NCBI GenBank assembly: GCA_963836905.1
Contig: CAWIKY010000003.1
Span: 62,001 to 126,000, forward strand
DNA: 64,000 nucleotides
Direction of reading: 5' to 3'
Source of the DNA: CAWIKY01 sp963836905
GTDB lineage: Bacteria > Pseudomonadota > Alphaproteobacteria > Caulobacterales > Hyphomonadaceae
Of the stretch, positions 8,509-17,945 are shown one piece after another. How positions within the stretch are numbered: the first letter of the stretch is position 1; every line of letters starts with the position of its first letter. A program made the translations under genes and the position numbers. The notes under the pieces were generated by a model. The model did no database searches. It was not told where the DNA came from and was given only the letters and a program-made list of their open reading frames with translations.

Positions 8509-11038
8509 TCAGAGCGTTCTCAGCACGACAGCCGGGTTGCGTTTAAGGATTGCCCTCCCGACCAGAACGCCGCCGATTGCTGAAACTGCCAGCGCAACCA
8601 GAAAGATCGTGAGAACAGGCAGGAATGGCAAATGCCATTCGGCTTCGAAGACCAGCTTGACGAGAGGCCACGCGCCCCCAATGCCTACCAAGGCACCCGT
8701 AAGCGCACCTGCACCGCCTGCAATAGCGAACTCAACGGCATAGATGCGCAGTATCTGAGCACGTTCTGCACCGAAGGTCTTCAGGATCGCTGTCTCTTGA
8801 AGCCTGGACCTTGCCATAGCCACCAGCGCACCGAGCAGCACCAGAAGTCCGGCCAGTGTCACCACGCCCGCTGCCACGTTTACTGCAAGACCTATGGTCG
8901 CGATCAGCCTGGCTGCTGTTTCCAATGCAGGCCGCGTCTGGAAGACGACGGTGTCGGGAAGTGCCTCGCCCAAGCGCTCAATGATAGCTTCTTCCTGCGC
9001 CTCAGTGGTTCTGGCAATCGCCACGCTATAGGGATTGGCGGCTTCCAGCGCTCCAGGCGATAGAATGAATGCCGTGTTGGAAGCGATCCCGAAACTCCCC
9101 CAATCGACTTTGCGCAGAGAGGCTATTTCTGCATCGAATTCGCGACCGAAGATTCGAAACCTGATCATGTCTCCCACGCCAACACCCAGACCTGTGGCCG
9201 CATCGGCCTCCACCGACACGCGCAAGTCTGCCATCGGGTTCTTCAGCCCACCAGTCTCCATCGACCAGTTCAACGTCAGGCGGTCGTCTGGCCAGGTAGG
9301 TGAGACTCGTTTCACCGCGCACGATCCATCGCTCGGAGGGCGCAACGTCCTCCTCGACAATCGGATTGCCATTCAGTGAAATCACGCGGCCCAGAAGAAA
9401 AGGCGCACGGCGGAACGCATCCGGGTCTGAAATATCCACGCCCTCCTCCGCCAGTATTTCATCGAACCGGTCGGTCGACTGAAACGGGATTTGCGAGAAC
9501 ACCAGCGAGGGCGCGTTTTCCGGCGCAGTCTTCGCAATTTGGCGCAGAAGGTTTGCCTGCACGGAAGCGACGAGACAAAGCAATGCCAGGCCAAGCCCAA
9601 GTGCCGGAACGACGGTGAGAGCAAGCGATCCGGAGCCTGCCAGATTTGCCAGAATGATACGGCCAATTCCCCGCGCCCGACTGGCAAAGCCAGCCGCAAG
9701 TCTTCGGATCAGGTTCGCAATGGCGAACAGCAGACCCCAGAGAACAGCAGATCCGCCAAGCAGGGCAAGGGTCAGCAGAGGCGAAGCGCTCGACAACACC
9801 GCAATGGCAATTAGTGCCATGAGGGCAAGCAGGGTGAGACCAAGCTCCATAGCGGGCGGACGCCGGTTGCCGCGAGTGGTCTCGCCCCGGAACAGTACTG
9901 CAGGCGAGGTTGCACGCGCTCTTCCGAGGGATACGAGGGCAAAGACCGCTGCCGCCAGAAGGCCAAGAATGAAGGCCTTGATCAGTACGACCGGATAGAC
10001 GCCGAGGGCGCTGGGCAAGGTTAATCCATCTCCGGCAATTGCGATGAGCAAATAGGGTGTCGCCGCCCCGATCACGATACCCCCTGACGCGCCAGTGGCT
10101 GCCAGCAGCAGGAGTTGAACACCATAGATCAACCGTATTTTCGGTCCGGACGCCCCAAAGGCTTTCAGCGTTGCAATGGCTTCTGTTCGTGTCTGCAGAA
10201 AGGAACTTGTAGCCTGCGCAACACCCACTCCTCCCGCCAGCAAAGCCGCAACGCCGATGATGGAGAGAAAGGTACTCAGCGTATCGATAAGTGAAGAGAG
10301 CCCGTCAACGGCGTCCGCCGGCTCGCGGATCCGCAGCCCGCTGTCAGAAAAGCGCTGATCAAGTGTCTTCTTTATGATCGCAGAGTCGGTCTCCGGCGTG
10401 GTCACCAGAACCGTGCGGGATCTGAAAAGCTGGCCAGGCGTGAGACGTCCTGCCGCTTCGAGGGCCTCAAGAGAGATGATGCCTTCCGGGCCGAAACCGC
10501 CCGGCGTTCCAACACGGTCCGGCACGGATATGATGACGCCGGCAATCACCGCATCGACGGAGCCAAAATTGATCCGGTCTCCAACGTCAACGCTGAAGCT
10601 TTCCAGAAATGAGGCGCTTACCACCATGCCCCATCCATCAGGTCGCCGGGCCAGTGCCTTCGACAAAACCGTTTCACCCGGTGCCAGATCCACAGCACCA
10701 ACCAATGGCCAGGCAGGCTCCACGCCGCGTAAGTCAATCTGACGGCGACGGTCCCCGGCGGATGCCATGACGTTCAGTTCGACCGTCTCTGCAATCATCC
10801 CGAAGCCGCTCGCAGCGTCGCGTTCCTCAATATCCAGACGGCGCTGCGAAACGGCGAGCATGAGGTCCCCGCCGAGCAGCGTCCGGGCTTCACTTGCCAG
10901 ACCGCGGGTAAACATCTCAGCGACAGAACCGGACGCCGCGATAGCCGCCGTCCCCAACAGAATACAGGCTATATAGATGCGAAACTGGCCCCAGGATCCG
11001 GCGAGTTCGCGCAAGGCAATGCGGAAAGAAAGTGGCAT
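8509..11038 (-). pseudogene. ybbP: ABC transporter permease YbbP-like, frameshifted
   Basis: Large FtsX/MacB-type permease with two four-helix units and periplasmic domains, partner of the YbbA ATPase. The N-terminal part reads in one frame from ATG at 11038 (MPLSFRIALRELAGSWGQ) to about 9220. The C-terminal part continues in another frame (RVSVEAD...GDMIRFRIFG...AILKRNPAVVLRTL). A single missing base near 9215-9220 explains the break, because restoring it joins conserved sequence with nothing lost. Its start overlaps the ybbA stop as TGATG. In E. coli the same pair lies divergent to tesA, as here. Confidence 0.8.
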
Positions 11039-11704
11039 CAGGCGAGCCGTCCGTCCTGCATATGCAGGGTCCGGTCGGCCCTCTGCGCCAGTTGAAGGTC
11101 ATGCGTAACGACGATCAGCGTTGCGCTCCTTTCGGCGCATATGCGGTAGAGAAGATCGGCCACAGAAGAACCTGCCTGCGAATCGCAGATTGCCTGTCGG
11201 CTCGTCTGCAAAAACCAGAAGCGGGTCACATGCCAGCGCGCGTGCCACGGCCACCCGCTGACGTTCGCCGCCAGACAGTTGACCGGGTCGGTGATCCTTT
11301 CGCCCGGTAAGCCCCACGTCCTCAAGCGAGGCCAGAGCCCGCGCAGTCGCGTCCGTCATACCCGCAATCTCCATCGGGACCCTGATATTGTCGAGCGCGC
11401 TCATGGTCGGCAGGAGATGGAAGGCCTGAAATACCATAGACACCCTGCCCCGCCTGAGTCGGGCTAGATCATCCTCGCTTCGCCCGGCCAGCTCGTCTCC
11501 CAACAACCAGACATCCCCGCTCGTAGGCGGTTCCAGCCCTGCCGCCACCGAAATGAGAGATGACTTTCCAGACCCGGAAGGCCCGGTGATCGAGACGCTT
11601 GATCCAGTCTCTATTCTGAGGCTGATATCCTTGAGTATCTCTACCGGACCCGATGATGCATCAAGGGTGAGATTGACGTGCTCGATACGAAGCGCTTCGT
11701 TCAT
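11038..11704 (-). pseudogene. ybbA: ABC transporter ATP-binding protein YbbA-like, frameshifted
   Basis: ATPase subunit of the YbbAP exporter. Walker A GPSGSGKSS, the Q-loop, the signature LSGGERQR and Walker B LLVFADEP are intact in the first frame. The reading frame breaks right after DEPTGNL. One extra base near 11185 shifts into the frame that carries DSQAGSSVADLLY and the H-loop VVTHD. I place the start at ATG 11704; an ATG at 11716 has its purine run touching the codon. As written, the product lacks the D-loop and switch histidine and would be inactive. This may be a sequencing error. Confidence 0.8.
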
Positions 11705-11816
11705 AGGGAATGACATCCTTGAGGCAATGGTCCGCCTCGCCTGATATGGCGCGTTGCAACGGGTCTCCAATCTCAGGCGCGTCAAAAGACTGTGGGGCCG
11801 CAAACCGGAGTACGTG

Positions 11817-12572
11817 ATGAGAAAAAGATCATTGTCAGCATTTGCGGGTATTTGCCTCGCCGGAATTCTGGTCGCGGCCTGCGGCCAGGCAAACGACACC
11901 ACGCAAGACCCGGCCGCAAGCAGCCCGAATATTGAGCCATTACAAACTTCGCCGGTCGATACTCTCTCACGGACCGGAATCGAACCCGTGCGCGTGGTCT
12001 TTCTTGGAGACAGTCTGACGGCAGGCTACGGGCTTGCAGACGGCCAGGCATTTCCTGAAAAGACCATCCTGGTGCTGGATGAAGAGGGGATCGACGTCGA
12101 TGCGATCAATGCAGGTGTATCCGGCGACACCACGGCAAGTGCGCGAGCCAGATTCGAGTTCAGTATCGGTATGCCACCCCCGGACATTCTCGTACTCGCT
12201 ATCGGTGCAAACGATTTTCTCTCCGGGGTCGACCCGGCCCGCACGCGCGCTAACCTCGCGGCGATGATCGAAGCAGCGCAGGCCAAGGGTGTGCATGTCC
12301 TCCTGGCGGGAATCGGGGCGCGCTCTGTCGGGATGGACCAGCGCGAACAGTCCTATGCCGCGATCTATCCTGAACTCGCGGAGATCTATGGCGTCGCGCT
12401 TTACCCAAATCTGCTGGATGGTCTCGAGGCCTCGCCACAATTTTTGCAGAGCGACGGTCTGCACCCGAACGCAGACGGAACGACAGAAATGGCGAGCCGC
12501 TTCGCACCGTTTCTGAGGGACGAAATCGAAAGTTTCACATCCGCTGGGGAGAGAGGCCCGTCAGCCCAGTGA
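11817..12572 (+). CDS. tesA: Arylesterase / acyl-CoA thioesterase I-like lipoprotein (SGNH hydrolase)
   Basis: GDSL/SGNH esterase with all blocks: FLGDSLTAGYGL (nucleophile Ser), SGDTTASARAR (Gly), GANDFLSG (Asn) and SDGLHPNADG (Asp-His). The N-terminus is a signal peptide ending in a lipobox, LVAACG, so this copy is probably an outer-membrane or periplasmic lipoprotein, unlike the soluble E. coli TesA. The ATG at 11817 has GGAG 8 bases upstream. It is divergent from ybbA, and its stop overlaps the start of the next gene as GTGA. Confidence 0.88.
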   Translation: MRKRSLSAFAGICLAGILVAACGQANDTTQDPAASSPNIEPLQTSPVDTLSRTGIEPVRVVFLGDSLTAGYGLADGQAFPEKTILVLDEEGIDVDAINAGVSGDTTASARARFEFSIGMPPPDILVLAIGANDFLSGVDPARTRANLAAMIEAAQAKGVHVLLAGIGARSVGMDQREQSYAAIYPELAEIYGVALYPNLLDGLEASPQFLQSDGLHPNADGTTEMASRFAPFLRDEIESFTSAGERGPSAQ

Positions 12573-13522
12573 CGAGGTGCTTTGTGTGCGACGCGCCGTG
12601 CGCGCAGGAACCGGAAACTGCTGAAGCTAGTCTCGTATGCTGGTCGTGCGGTGCGCAATGGTCCCCGCATGCCACCAACGCGAGCAAAGACTTTCGCGCT
12701 CAGGACCTGCGAGCTCGCCTGAGAGAGGGCCCGGTCGATTTCCAGTGTGATCCCCCAGCAGGATGGTTTATCGATGACTACACATTGAGGATTGCAGCAA
12801 CATCAGCAGGACTGGTGTTTGAGTCTGCGCAATCTGAAAGACTGCTTGCGCACACTACCGGGCAACCGCAGGGGTATCTTCGCCCCCAGCGACGTCTCCC
12901 CCTGAAAGATATAACGTTGGTCGTTCTGACCCGTTCTGACGATGAACGGACAGAAACGCTTCTGCGCCGCCTGTCGCCGGCCTTCCCTGCCTCCATCGTT
13001 GTGATTGACCCCAAAGCGCATTGGGCTAACGGCCTGATAGACACCGTGTCAGCATTGAATGTGGCAGTTCTGGAAAGAAGGCTGGAAGGCGATTTTGGTG
13101 CACAGAGAAATGCTGCACAGGCCGCGTTGACCACCGGCTGGGCCTTGCATGTCGACAGTGACGAAGGCCTTGACGACGCACTGCTGGGAAGCCTTCCGGA
13201 CCTGATAGCGATGTCGGACCGTGACCATCTGGACGCAATCGGATTCCGTAGGAAGAATTTCGTCGATGGAATCGTCAGTGACCTGTTTCCCGACGTCCAG
13301 TATCGCCTTGTCCGCCGCAGCGTTCGTTTTACAGGGCGGGTTCACGAACGCCCCGATGTCTGTTCCGAGTGGCCCAGAACAAGTTTCTCCCTGACGGGGG
13401 CAATCGACCATCATCTCTCGCGGGATCGCGTGGTGGAACGAAACCGGCAGTACGATCTGCTCGGCCAGTCGACAGACCGGAACGCTGACGAAGATCGGTT
13501 GTTACGTCCCTATTCGCCCTGA
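12569..13522 (+). CDS. Family 2 glycosyltransferase with N-terminal zinc ribbon
   Basis: The first 30 residues hold five cysteines (C4, C7, C11, C24, C27) in a CxxC...CxxC zinc-ribbon layout. From about residue 110 a GT2-like fold follows: LTLVV-type strand TLVVLTRSDDERTETLL, DFGAQRNAAQAAL, a DxD-like HVDSDEGLDD, and VRFTGRVHERP, the pattern of KdtX/WaaE-type transferases that act on LPS core sugars. Between them lies an unrecognised segment of about 80 residues. GTG at 12569 overlaps the tesA stop. The acceptor is unknown, and the zinc ribbon is unusual for this family. Confidence 0.65.
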   Translation: MTRCFVCDAPCAQEPETAEASLVCWSCGAQWSPHATNASKDFRAQDLRARLREGPVDFQCDPPAGWFIDDYTLRIAATSAGLVFESAQSERLLAHTTGQPQGYLRPQRRLPLKDITLVVLTRSDDERTETLLRRLSPAFPASIVVIDPKAHWANGLIDTVSALNVAVLERRLEGDFGAQRNAAQAALTTGWALHVDSDEGLDDALLGSLPDLIAMSDRDHLDAIGFRRKNFVDGIVSDLFPDVQYRLVRRSVRFTGRVHERPDVCSEWPRTSFSLTGAIDHHLSRDRVVERNRQYDLLGQSTDRNADEDRLLRPYSP

Positions 13523-13575
13523 ACCCAATTCCCGCATATCCGGGGACCAGAGCTCAAAATGAATGCCGGACGATC

Positions 13576-14826
13576 ATGCGTGTTGCTTTATTGACTTGGG
13601 ATTATCCGCCGGTGCCCACCGGTCTTGGCCGCGCCGCCAGCGAAATCGCCGAGGGTTTGATAGAGAATGGCGCAGAGCCTGTCGTGTTTACGCTGGATCG
13701 CACGGGCTACGAGACGTTTCATGACGGTCGCCTGAGCATCATCGGCTGCGCAATCGAGCCCGGAACAGTGCTCCATTACCTGAGACAGAGGGTGATGCTC
13801 GGACATCTCGCCGTTCCCCTCGCCATGCGAACTGCCCTTCTCAGGCAGCACCGCCTCAGAGCCTTCGATCTCATCGAGGCGACGAACTGGTATGCGCCAG
13901 CCGCGTTGTCGACGCGACTTGGCATTCCGGTAGTGATCCGTAATTCAACGCCTGCAATCGACGCCATGCCAGAAAAGCCGGACCTGCGAACACGGCTCGA
14001 TCTCGGATTTGCGCATTCACTCGAACGCCGGACGGCGCGTCTTGCCACATCCCTTATCTCGAACACTGAACCGCACGCCCGGCTGATCGAAGACCTCTAC
14101 ATGCCCGACCCGCGCAAGCCGCATCATGTCATCGGCCTCTCGCTGTCACAGGAAACCATTGCCAGCGGGAGGGCTTCGCCCTTCCCCGCTAGCTTTGACG
14201 AGCCTGTCCTGACATTCGTCGGACGTGCCGAACGGCGAAAGGGGTTCGACGAGGTCCTGAGCGCGTTCGATACCTGGTGCAGTCAGCGTAGCGAGAGCGG
14301 AGTGAAGCCGCCGCATCTGCATCTTGTCGGGCTTGCACCTGGTGATCTGGAAGCGCGAATTCATGCCTTGAACGTGAGCAAGCACGCACGCCGCAACATC
14401 ACGAACCATCTGCGTGCCGAGCAGGAGATACTCCATAGGGCAATCTCGGAAAGCCACGCCGTACTCGCCCCGTCACGTTATGAGTCGTACGGGCTGGTCT
14501 ACAGGGAAGCGGCTGCGTATGGCCGTCCGCTCATCGCCTCATCCGAAGATCCAAGTGCACGGGACTTTATCAGTTCGGTGAACTGTGGAGTATTGGCGCA
14601 AGCGACCGAGGCGTCTGCGATCCATCAGGCCATGACTGACCTCTTCGCGGATAGGCAGAAGATGCTGGACATGCGCCGCGCAGGTCTCATTCATGCAGCG
14701 ACACTCTCCCGGCAACAGCTCGGTGCGGAAACGCTGGATGTTTACCAAGAGGCCTTGGCCGCTCCCTGCAGGACCGCCGATTACAAAGAAAGTAAAGGAA
14801 CCGCCGTTTTGTCGCCGGGCGACTGA
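13576..14826 (+). CDS. Family 4 (GT-B) glycosyltransferase
   Basis: GT-B fold glycosyltransferase of 416 residues. The N-terminal domain begins MRVALLTWDYPPVPTGLGRA, with the glycine-rich loop typical of GT4. The C-terminal donor domain has FVGRAERRKGFDEVLSAF and the nucleotide-sugar EX7E region SRYESYGLVYREAAAYGRPL. It is cytosolic with no membrane span, and GGACG precedes the ATG. It lies 53 bases after the zinc-ribbon GT2 gene and probably belongs to the same envelope-glycan unit. Donor and acceptor cannot be read from sequence. Confidence 0.82.
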   Translation: MRVALLTWDYPPVPTGLGRAASEIAEGLIENGAEPVVFTLDRTGYETFHDGRLSIIGCAIEPGTVLHYLRQRVMLGHLAVPLAMRTALLRQHRLRAFDLIEATNWYAPAALSTRLGIPVVIRNSTPAIDAMPEKPDLRTRLDLGFAHSLERRTARLATSLISNTEPHARLIEDLYMPDPRKPHHVIGLSLSQETIASGRASPFPASFDEPVLTFVGRAERRKGFDEVLSAFDTWCSQRSESGVKPPHLHLVGLAPGDLEARIHALNVSKHARRNITNHLRAEQEILHRAISESHAVLAPSRYESYGLVYREAAAYGRPLIASSEDPSARDFISSVNCGVLAQATEASAIHQAMTDLFADRQKMLDMRRAGLIHAATLSRQQLGAETLDVYQEALAAPCRTADYKESKGTAVLSPGD

Positions 14827-14857
14827 ACCAAACGGTACGCCTTGCGTTCGAATATGG

Positions 14858-15664
14858 ATGACAGCCGATACCAAATGCACCGAAATGTTGCTAACTGATC
14901 GATGCGACATCGTAACCGGTGTCGGGCCGGTGATGGCATTTGCCTTGCATAACGGGCACCAGATTCGTCCCTCGCTTGAACCGCATCTGAAACTCTCCGA
15001 GATGGATCAATGGCGCGAGGAAGATCCGGAAACGGGTGTTTTCGCAAATCTCGGCGATCATATTTTTCGCAATTACGTGTCGCGCTTCGAGGTCGACCTG
15101 AACCGGAGTGAAGACCGGAGCGTCTATCTGACGCCGGAAATGTCATGGGGCCTCGACGTTTGGGAAGACAGCTTGCCCGAGAGCGAGGTGATCCGCTCGA
15201 AAACTCTCCACAAGCAATTTTATGACTTGGTATCAGGCTGGATAGAGGACGCGCTCCGCGTTCACGACACCGTGCTTGTTCTGGATATTCACAGCTACAA
15301 TCACCGTCGGGACGGACCGGAGGGTCCCGCTGCCGACATCGCGTCGAACCCGGACATTGATCTCGGCATGACGACGCTCGATCATGCCCGGTTCGGCGAT
15401 CTCGCTGACCGGTTCGAAGCGCAGTTAAGGGCGCAGCCGGTCTGCGGACGGGAGCCGGACGTTCGCCGGAATGTGCGCTATCCGGATGGCGGCCATTTTC
15501 CCGAGTGGATCTTCGCAAACTATGGTGATCGTGTTTGTACGATTACCGTGGAATACAAGAAAATCTATATGGATGAATGGACAAGCCAGTTGCACCTTCC
15601 GGTGGTCGAGGACCTTCGTCTGGGTTTGTTGAGAGCGACGAAAGCAGCGCGGACATTTCTTTGA
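14858..15664 (+). CDS. N-formylglutamate amidohydrolase-like hydrolase
   Basis: The product fits the N-formylglutamate amidohydrolase (HutG-type, PF05013) fold, a zinc-dependent amidase. Visible conserved parts are FALHNGHQIRP near the start, RFEVDLNRSED, VLDIHSYNHRRDGP, and RNVRYPDGGHFPEW. No histidine-utilisation genes are nearby, so the true substrate need not be formylglutamate. The start is uncertain: ATG 14858 and ATG 14885 both lack a clear ribosome-binding site. The stop overlaps the start of the DUF1704 gene as TGATG, which ties the two functionally. Confidence 0.72.
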   Translation: MTADTKCTEMLLTDRCDIVTGVGPVMAFALHNGHQIRPSLEPHLKLSEMDQWREEDPETGVFANLGDHIFRNYVSRFEVDLNRSEDRSVYLTPEMSWGLDVWEDSLPESEVIRSKTLHKQFYDLVSGWIEDALRVHDTVLVLDIHSYNHRRDGPEGPAADIASNPDIDLGMTTLDHARFGDLADRFEAQLRAQPVCGREPDVRRNVRYPDGGHFPEWIFANYGDRVCTITVEYKKIYMDEWTSQLHLPVVEDLRLGLLRATKAARTFL

Positions 15665-16851
15665 TGGCCGAACGAACACCGCCCGACCTGGGTCCGGTTG
15701 CCGACAAGGTCGACCGCGAACTGATCCGCATAGAGCGCGACGTAAACTGGCTGCACGCCCTTTCTCCTACCGGTAACTCAGCGCGATGGGCCGCCTTCCA
15801 GGAAAGCGGGTTCAAGACAGCGCCCGCGCTGACCTATCCGAGTCCGAACCCGGCGCTGCCTAAACTGCGCAAAGAGTTGAACGACCTTCCACTTAGCGAG
15901 ATCGAGCATCCGCTGTTCGAAGCGCTGCTGACAGAGAAGGCGCACGAAGTTGATCGCCAGATTGAAGTGGTTCGCCTTCGTAACACCGAAGGTATGATAC
16001 CGGCCTCACTCGCACTTTTCGGCAGTATTACGCAGCATCTTATTACCGTTGCGAAGGACATCCTCTCCCTTGAGCCCCCTGATGAACACGGAGAGGAAAC
16101 CTGCGACGTAGACGACTTCGTTGCCGCTGCCGAGGCGGAGTTCGCCTTGTACCGCGAGCAGTGTCCGGGATTCCAGTCTAACGTTGTCGTAGAAGCCGAT
16201 CTCAATTCAGACGTGATGGTCAACCACGGCACTCTGTACTTGTCTCGCGATATCCGGGAAACCCCGGCACGAATGGCAGCGCTTATCGCTCACGAGGTTG
16301 GCACGCATGTGCTTTCCGCACACAATGGGCGCCAGCAACCACTCAGGCAACTAGCCTATGGCCTGGCAGATTACGATGCGTTGCAGGAAGGGCTCGGTTG
16401 CCTGGCCGAATTCCTTGCCGGATGTCTCTCCCTGGGCAGACTGCGCGTCTTAGCGGCAAGGGTGGTCGCATCATCCATGGCGACCGAAGAGTGCAGAATG
16501 CAGGAAATCTTCGAGTGCCTGCATGACGAACATGGCATCCCGGCCGAAGACGCATTCGACACTGCAGTGCGCGCGAGACGTGGCGGCGGTCTTACCAAGG
16601 ACGCTGTTTATCTGGAAGGCTTGTCCGACCTGCTCGACTATCTGGGCAAGGATGGAGACATCGAGTTTCTTTTTCTGGGAAAGTTTGCGTTGGGACAAGC
16701 GCCAGTGCTGCGCCAGCTTCTCAAGCGGGAACTTATTCGCGGACCTGAACTTCTACCTCGACACATAATATCGAATGAGGGTGCAAGCCGTTTGCAACAC
16801 GCCCGTTCCACACCTGTAACCGGGCTCTATACGAGAAGTGATGCGCCATGA
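15664..16851 (+). CDS. DUF1704 zinc metallopeptidase (QEGLA motif; MATCAP-like)
   Basis: A 395-residue protein with the metallopeptidase motif HEVGTH (about residues 210-215) and, 26 residues on, the family QEGLG block that supplies the third ligand region. DUF1704 proteins are often labelled flavohemoglobin-expression-modulating in bacteria. In animals the family contains MATCAP, a carboxypeptidase that removes the terminal tyrosine of tubulin. That makes a C-terminal peptidase or deconjugase role likely here, but the substrate is unknown. There is no signal peptide, so it acts in the cytosol. It overlaps both neighbours (TGATG and ATGA). Confidence 0.8.
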   Translation: MAERTPPDLGPVADKVDRELIRIERDVNWLHALSPTGNSARWAAFQESGFKTAPALTYPSPNPALPKLRKELNDLPLSEIEHPLFEALLTEKAHEVDRQIEVVRLRNTEGMIPASLALFGSITQHLITVAKDILSLEPPDEHGEETCDVDDFVAAAEAEFALYREQCPGFQSNVVVEADLNSDVMVNHGTLYLSRDIRETPARMAALIAHEVGTHVLSAHNGRQQPLRQLAYGLADYDALQEGLGCLAEFLAGCLSLGRLRVLAARVVASSMATEECRMQEIFECLHDEHGIPAEDAFDTAVRARRGGGLTKDAVYLEGLSDLLDYLGKDGDIEFLFLGKFALGQAPVLRQLLKRELIRGPELLPRHIISNEGASRLQHARSTPVTGLYTRSDAP

Positions 16852-17894
16852 AATTGACCTTCATCATCAACGACATTCAAACCGAAAAAGACAATTTTAC
16901 CACGATCAGGCTGGCGCGCCGCGCGGTAGCGCAGGGACATGAGGTCAGCCTGGTCAGTCTCGTTGACCTGACGTACGAAACCGATGAGCGCATTACCGGC
17001 CTTGCGTCTGTGCCTTCCGGAACAGAGTATGCGGATGATGCGGCTTTGCTGGATGAGCTACAGTCCGAAGATTTTGAACTCCAGTCGGTCTGCCTCTCCG
17101 ACTCCGATATCATCATGTTACGCTTCGATCCTGCGGACGAAATTGTTGACCGGTCCTGGGCACCAAACTCGGCATTGCTGTTCGCGCAGCTTGCGGCGCA
17201 ACAGGGCAGTATCGTCCTGAACGATCCGGCCCACCTGACCGACGCTTCGAACAAGACCTACTTCCAGCAGTATCCGGAAACAATACGCCCGCGGACGTGC
17301 ATCACGCGCAGCGAAAAGGCCATCAAGGCGTTCATTGACTCCGAAAAGGGCAAGGCGGTCATCAAGCCTTTGCAGGGGTCCGGCGGCCAGGGGGTCTTCA
17401 TTATCAAGAAGACGGACGGGCCCAACCTCAACCAGATGATTGAAGCCACAGTGCGAGATGGCTACGCAATTGTTCAGCAATACCTTCCGAAGGCAAAAGA
17501 TGGCGATTTGCGCTTGCTCATGCTTAATGGTCGTCCACTGAGGGTCGAAGGGGTCTATGCCTGCTTCCGACGCTATAACGACAGCGGGGATGGACGCTCG
17601 AACATTAGTGCGGGCGGCAAGTTCGAGCTGGCAGAACCCGATGAAGATGCGTTGCGTCTTGCGGAGATCGCCGGACCAAAGCTGATACAGGACGGGATGT
17701 ATTTCGCGGGGCTGGACATCGTCGGCGACAAGATGATGGAGATCAATATCGATACGCCGGGCGGCATAAACATGGCGGAGGATCTGACCGGCAAGGATTT
17801 CTCCGGCGTCATTCTGGAAGATTTCGAGCGTAAGGTCCGTATGCGCAGGCATTACGGGGCCAGCCTCAGCAATCGCGATATCGCCTGCATGTAA
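16848..17894 (+). CDS. ATP-grasp ligase, glutathione-synthetase-like
   Basis: A 348-residue ATP-grasp enzyme closest by eye to GshB. It has PRTCITR, the phosphate-binding VIKPLQGSGGQGVF (about 164-177), VQQYLPKAKDGDLRLL, and the metal-site end FAGLDIVGDKMMEINIDTPG. GshB has EINVTSPT at that last position, so the acceptor pocket differs. Such ligases join a carboxylate to an amine through an acyl phosphate. Linkage with an amidohydrolase and a peptidase suggests a dedicated peptide-like product rather than bulk glutathione. The ATG overlaps the DUF1704 stop as ATGA. Confidence 0.78.
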   Translation: MKLTFIINDIQTEKDNFTTIRLARRAVAQGHEVSLVSLVDLTYETDERITGLASVPSGTEYADDAALLDELQSEDFELQSVCLSDSDIIMLRFDPADEIVDRSWAPNSALLFAQLAAQQGSIVLNDPAHLTDASNKTYFQQYPETIRPRTCITRSEKAIKAFIDSEKGKAVIKPLQGSGGQGVFIIKKTDGPNLNQMIEATVRDGYAIVQQYLPKAKDGDLRLLMLNGRPLRVEGVYACFRRYNDSGDGRSNISAGGKFELAEPDEDALRLAEIAGPKLIQDGMYFAGLDIVGDKMMEINIDTPGGINMAEDLTGKDFSGVILEDFERKVRMRRHYGASLSNRDIACM

Positions 17895-17945
17895 GCGACC
17901 GCTTTATGCAAGACAGACCATGCACGTTTGGCTAGCGTCAGGGCC

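Noticed and set aside
11971..11990. GGAATCGAACCC string resembling a tRNA T-loop complement
   Set aside because: It lies inside the tesA coding sequence, and no acceptor or anticodon stem can be built around it.
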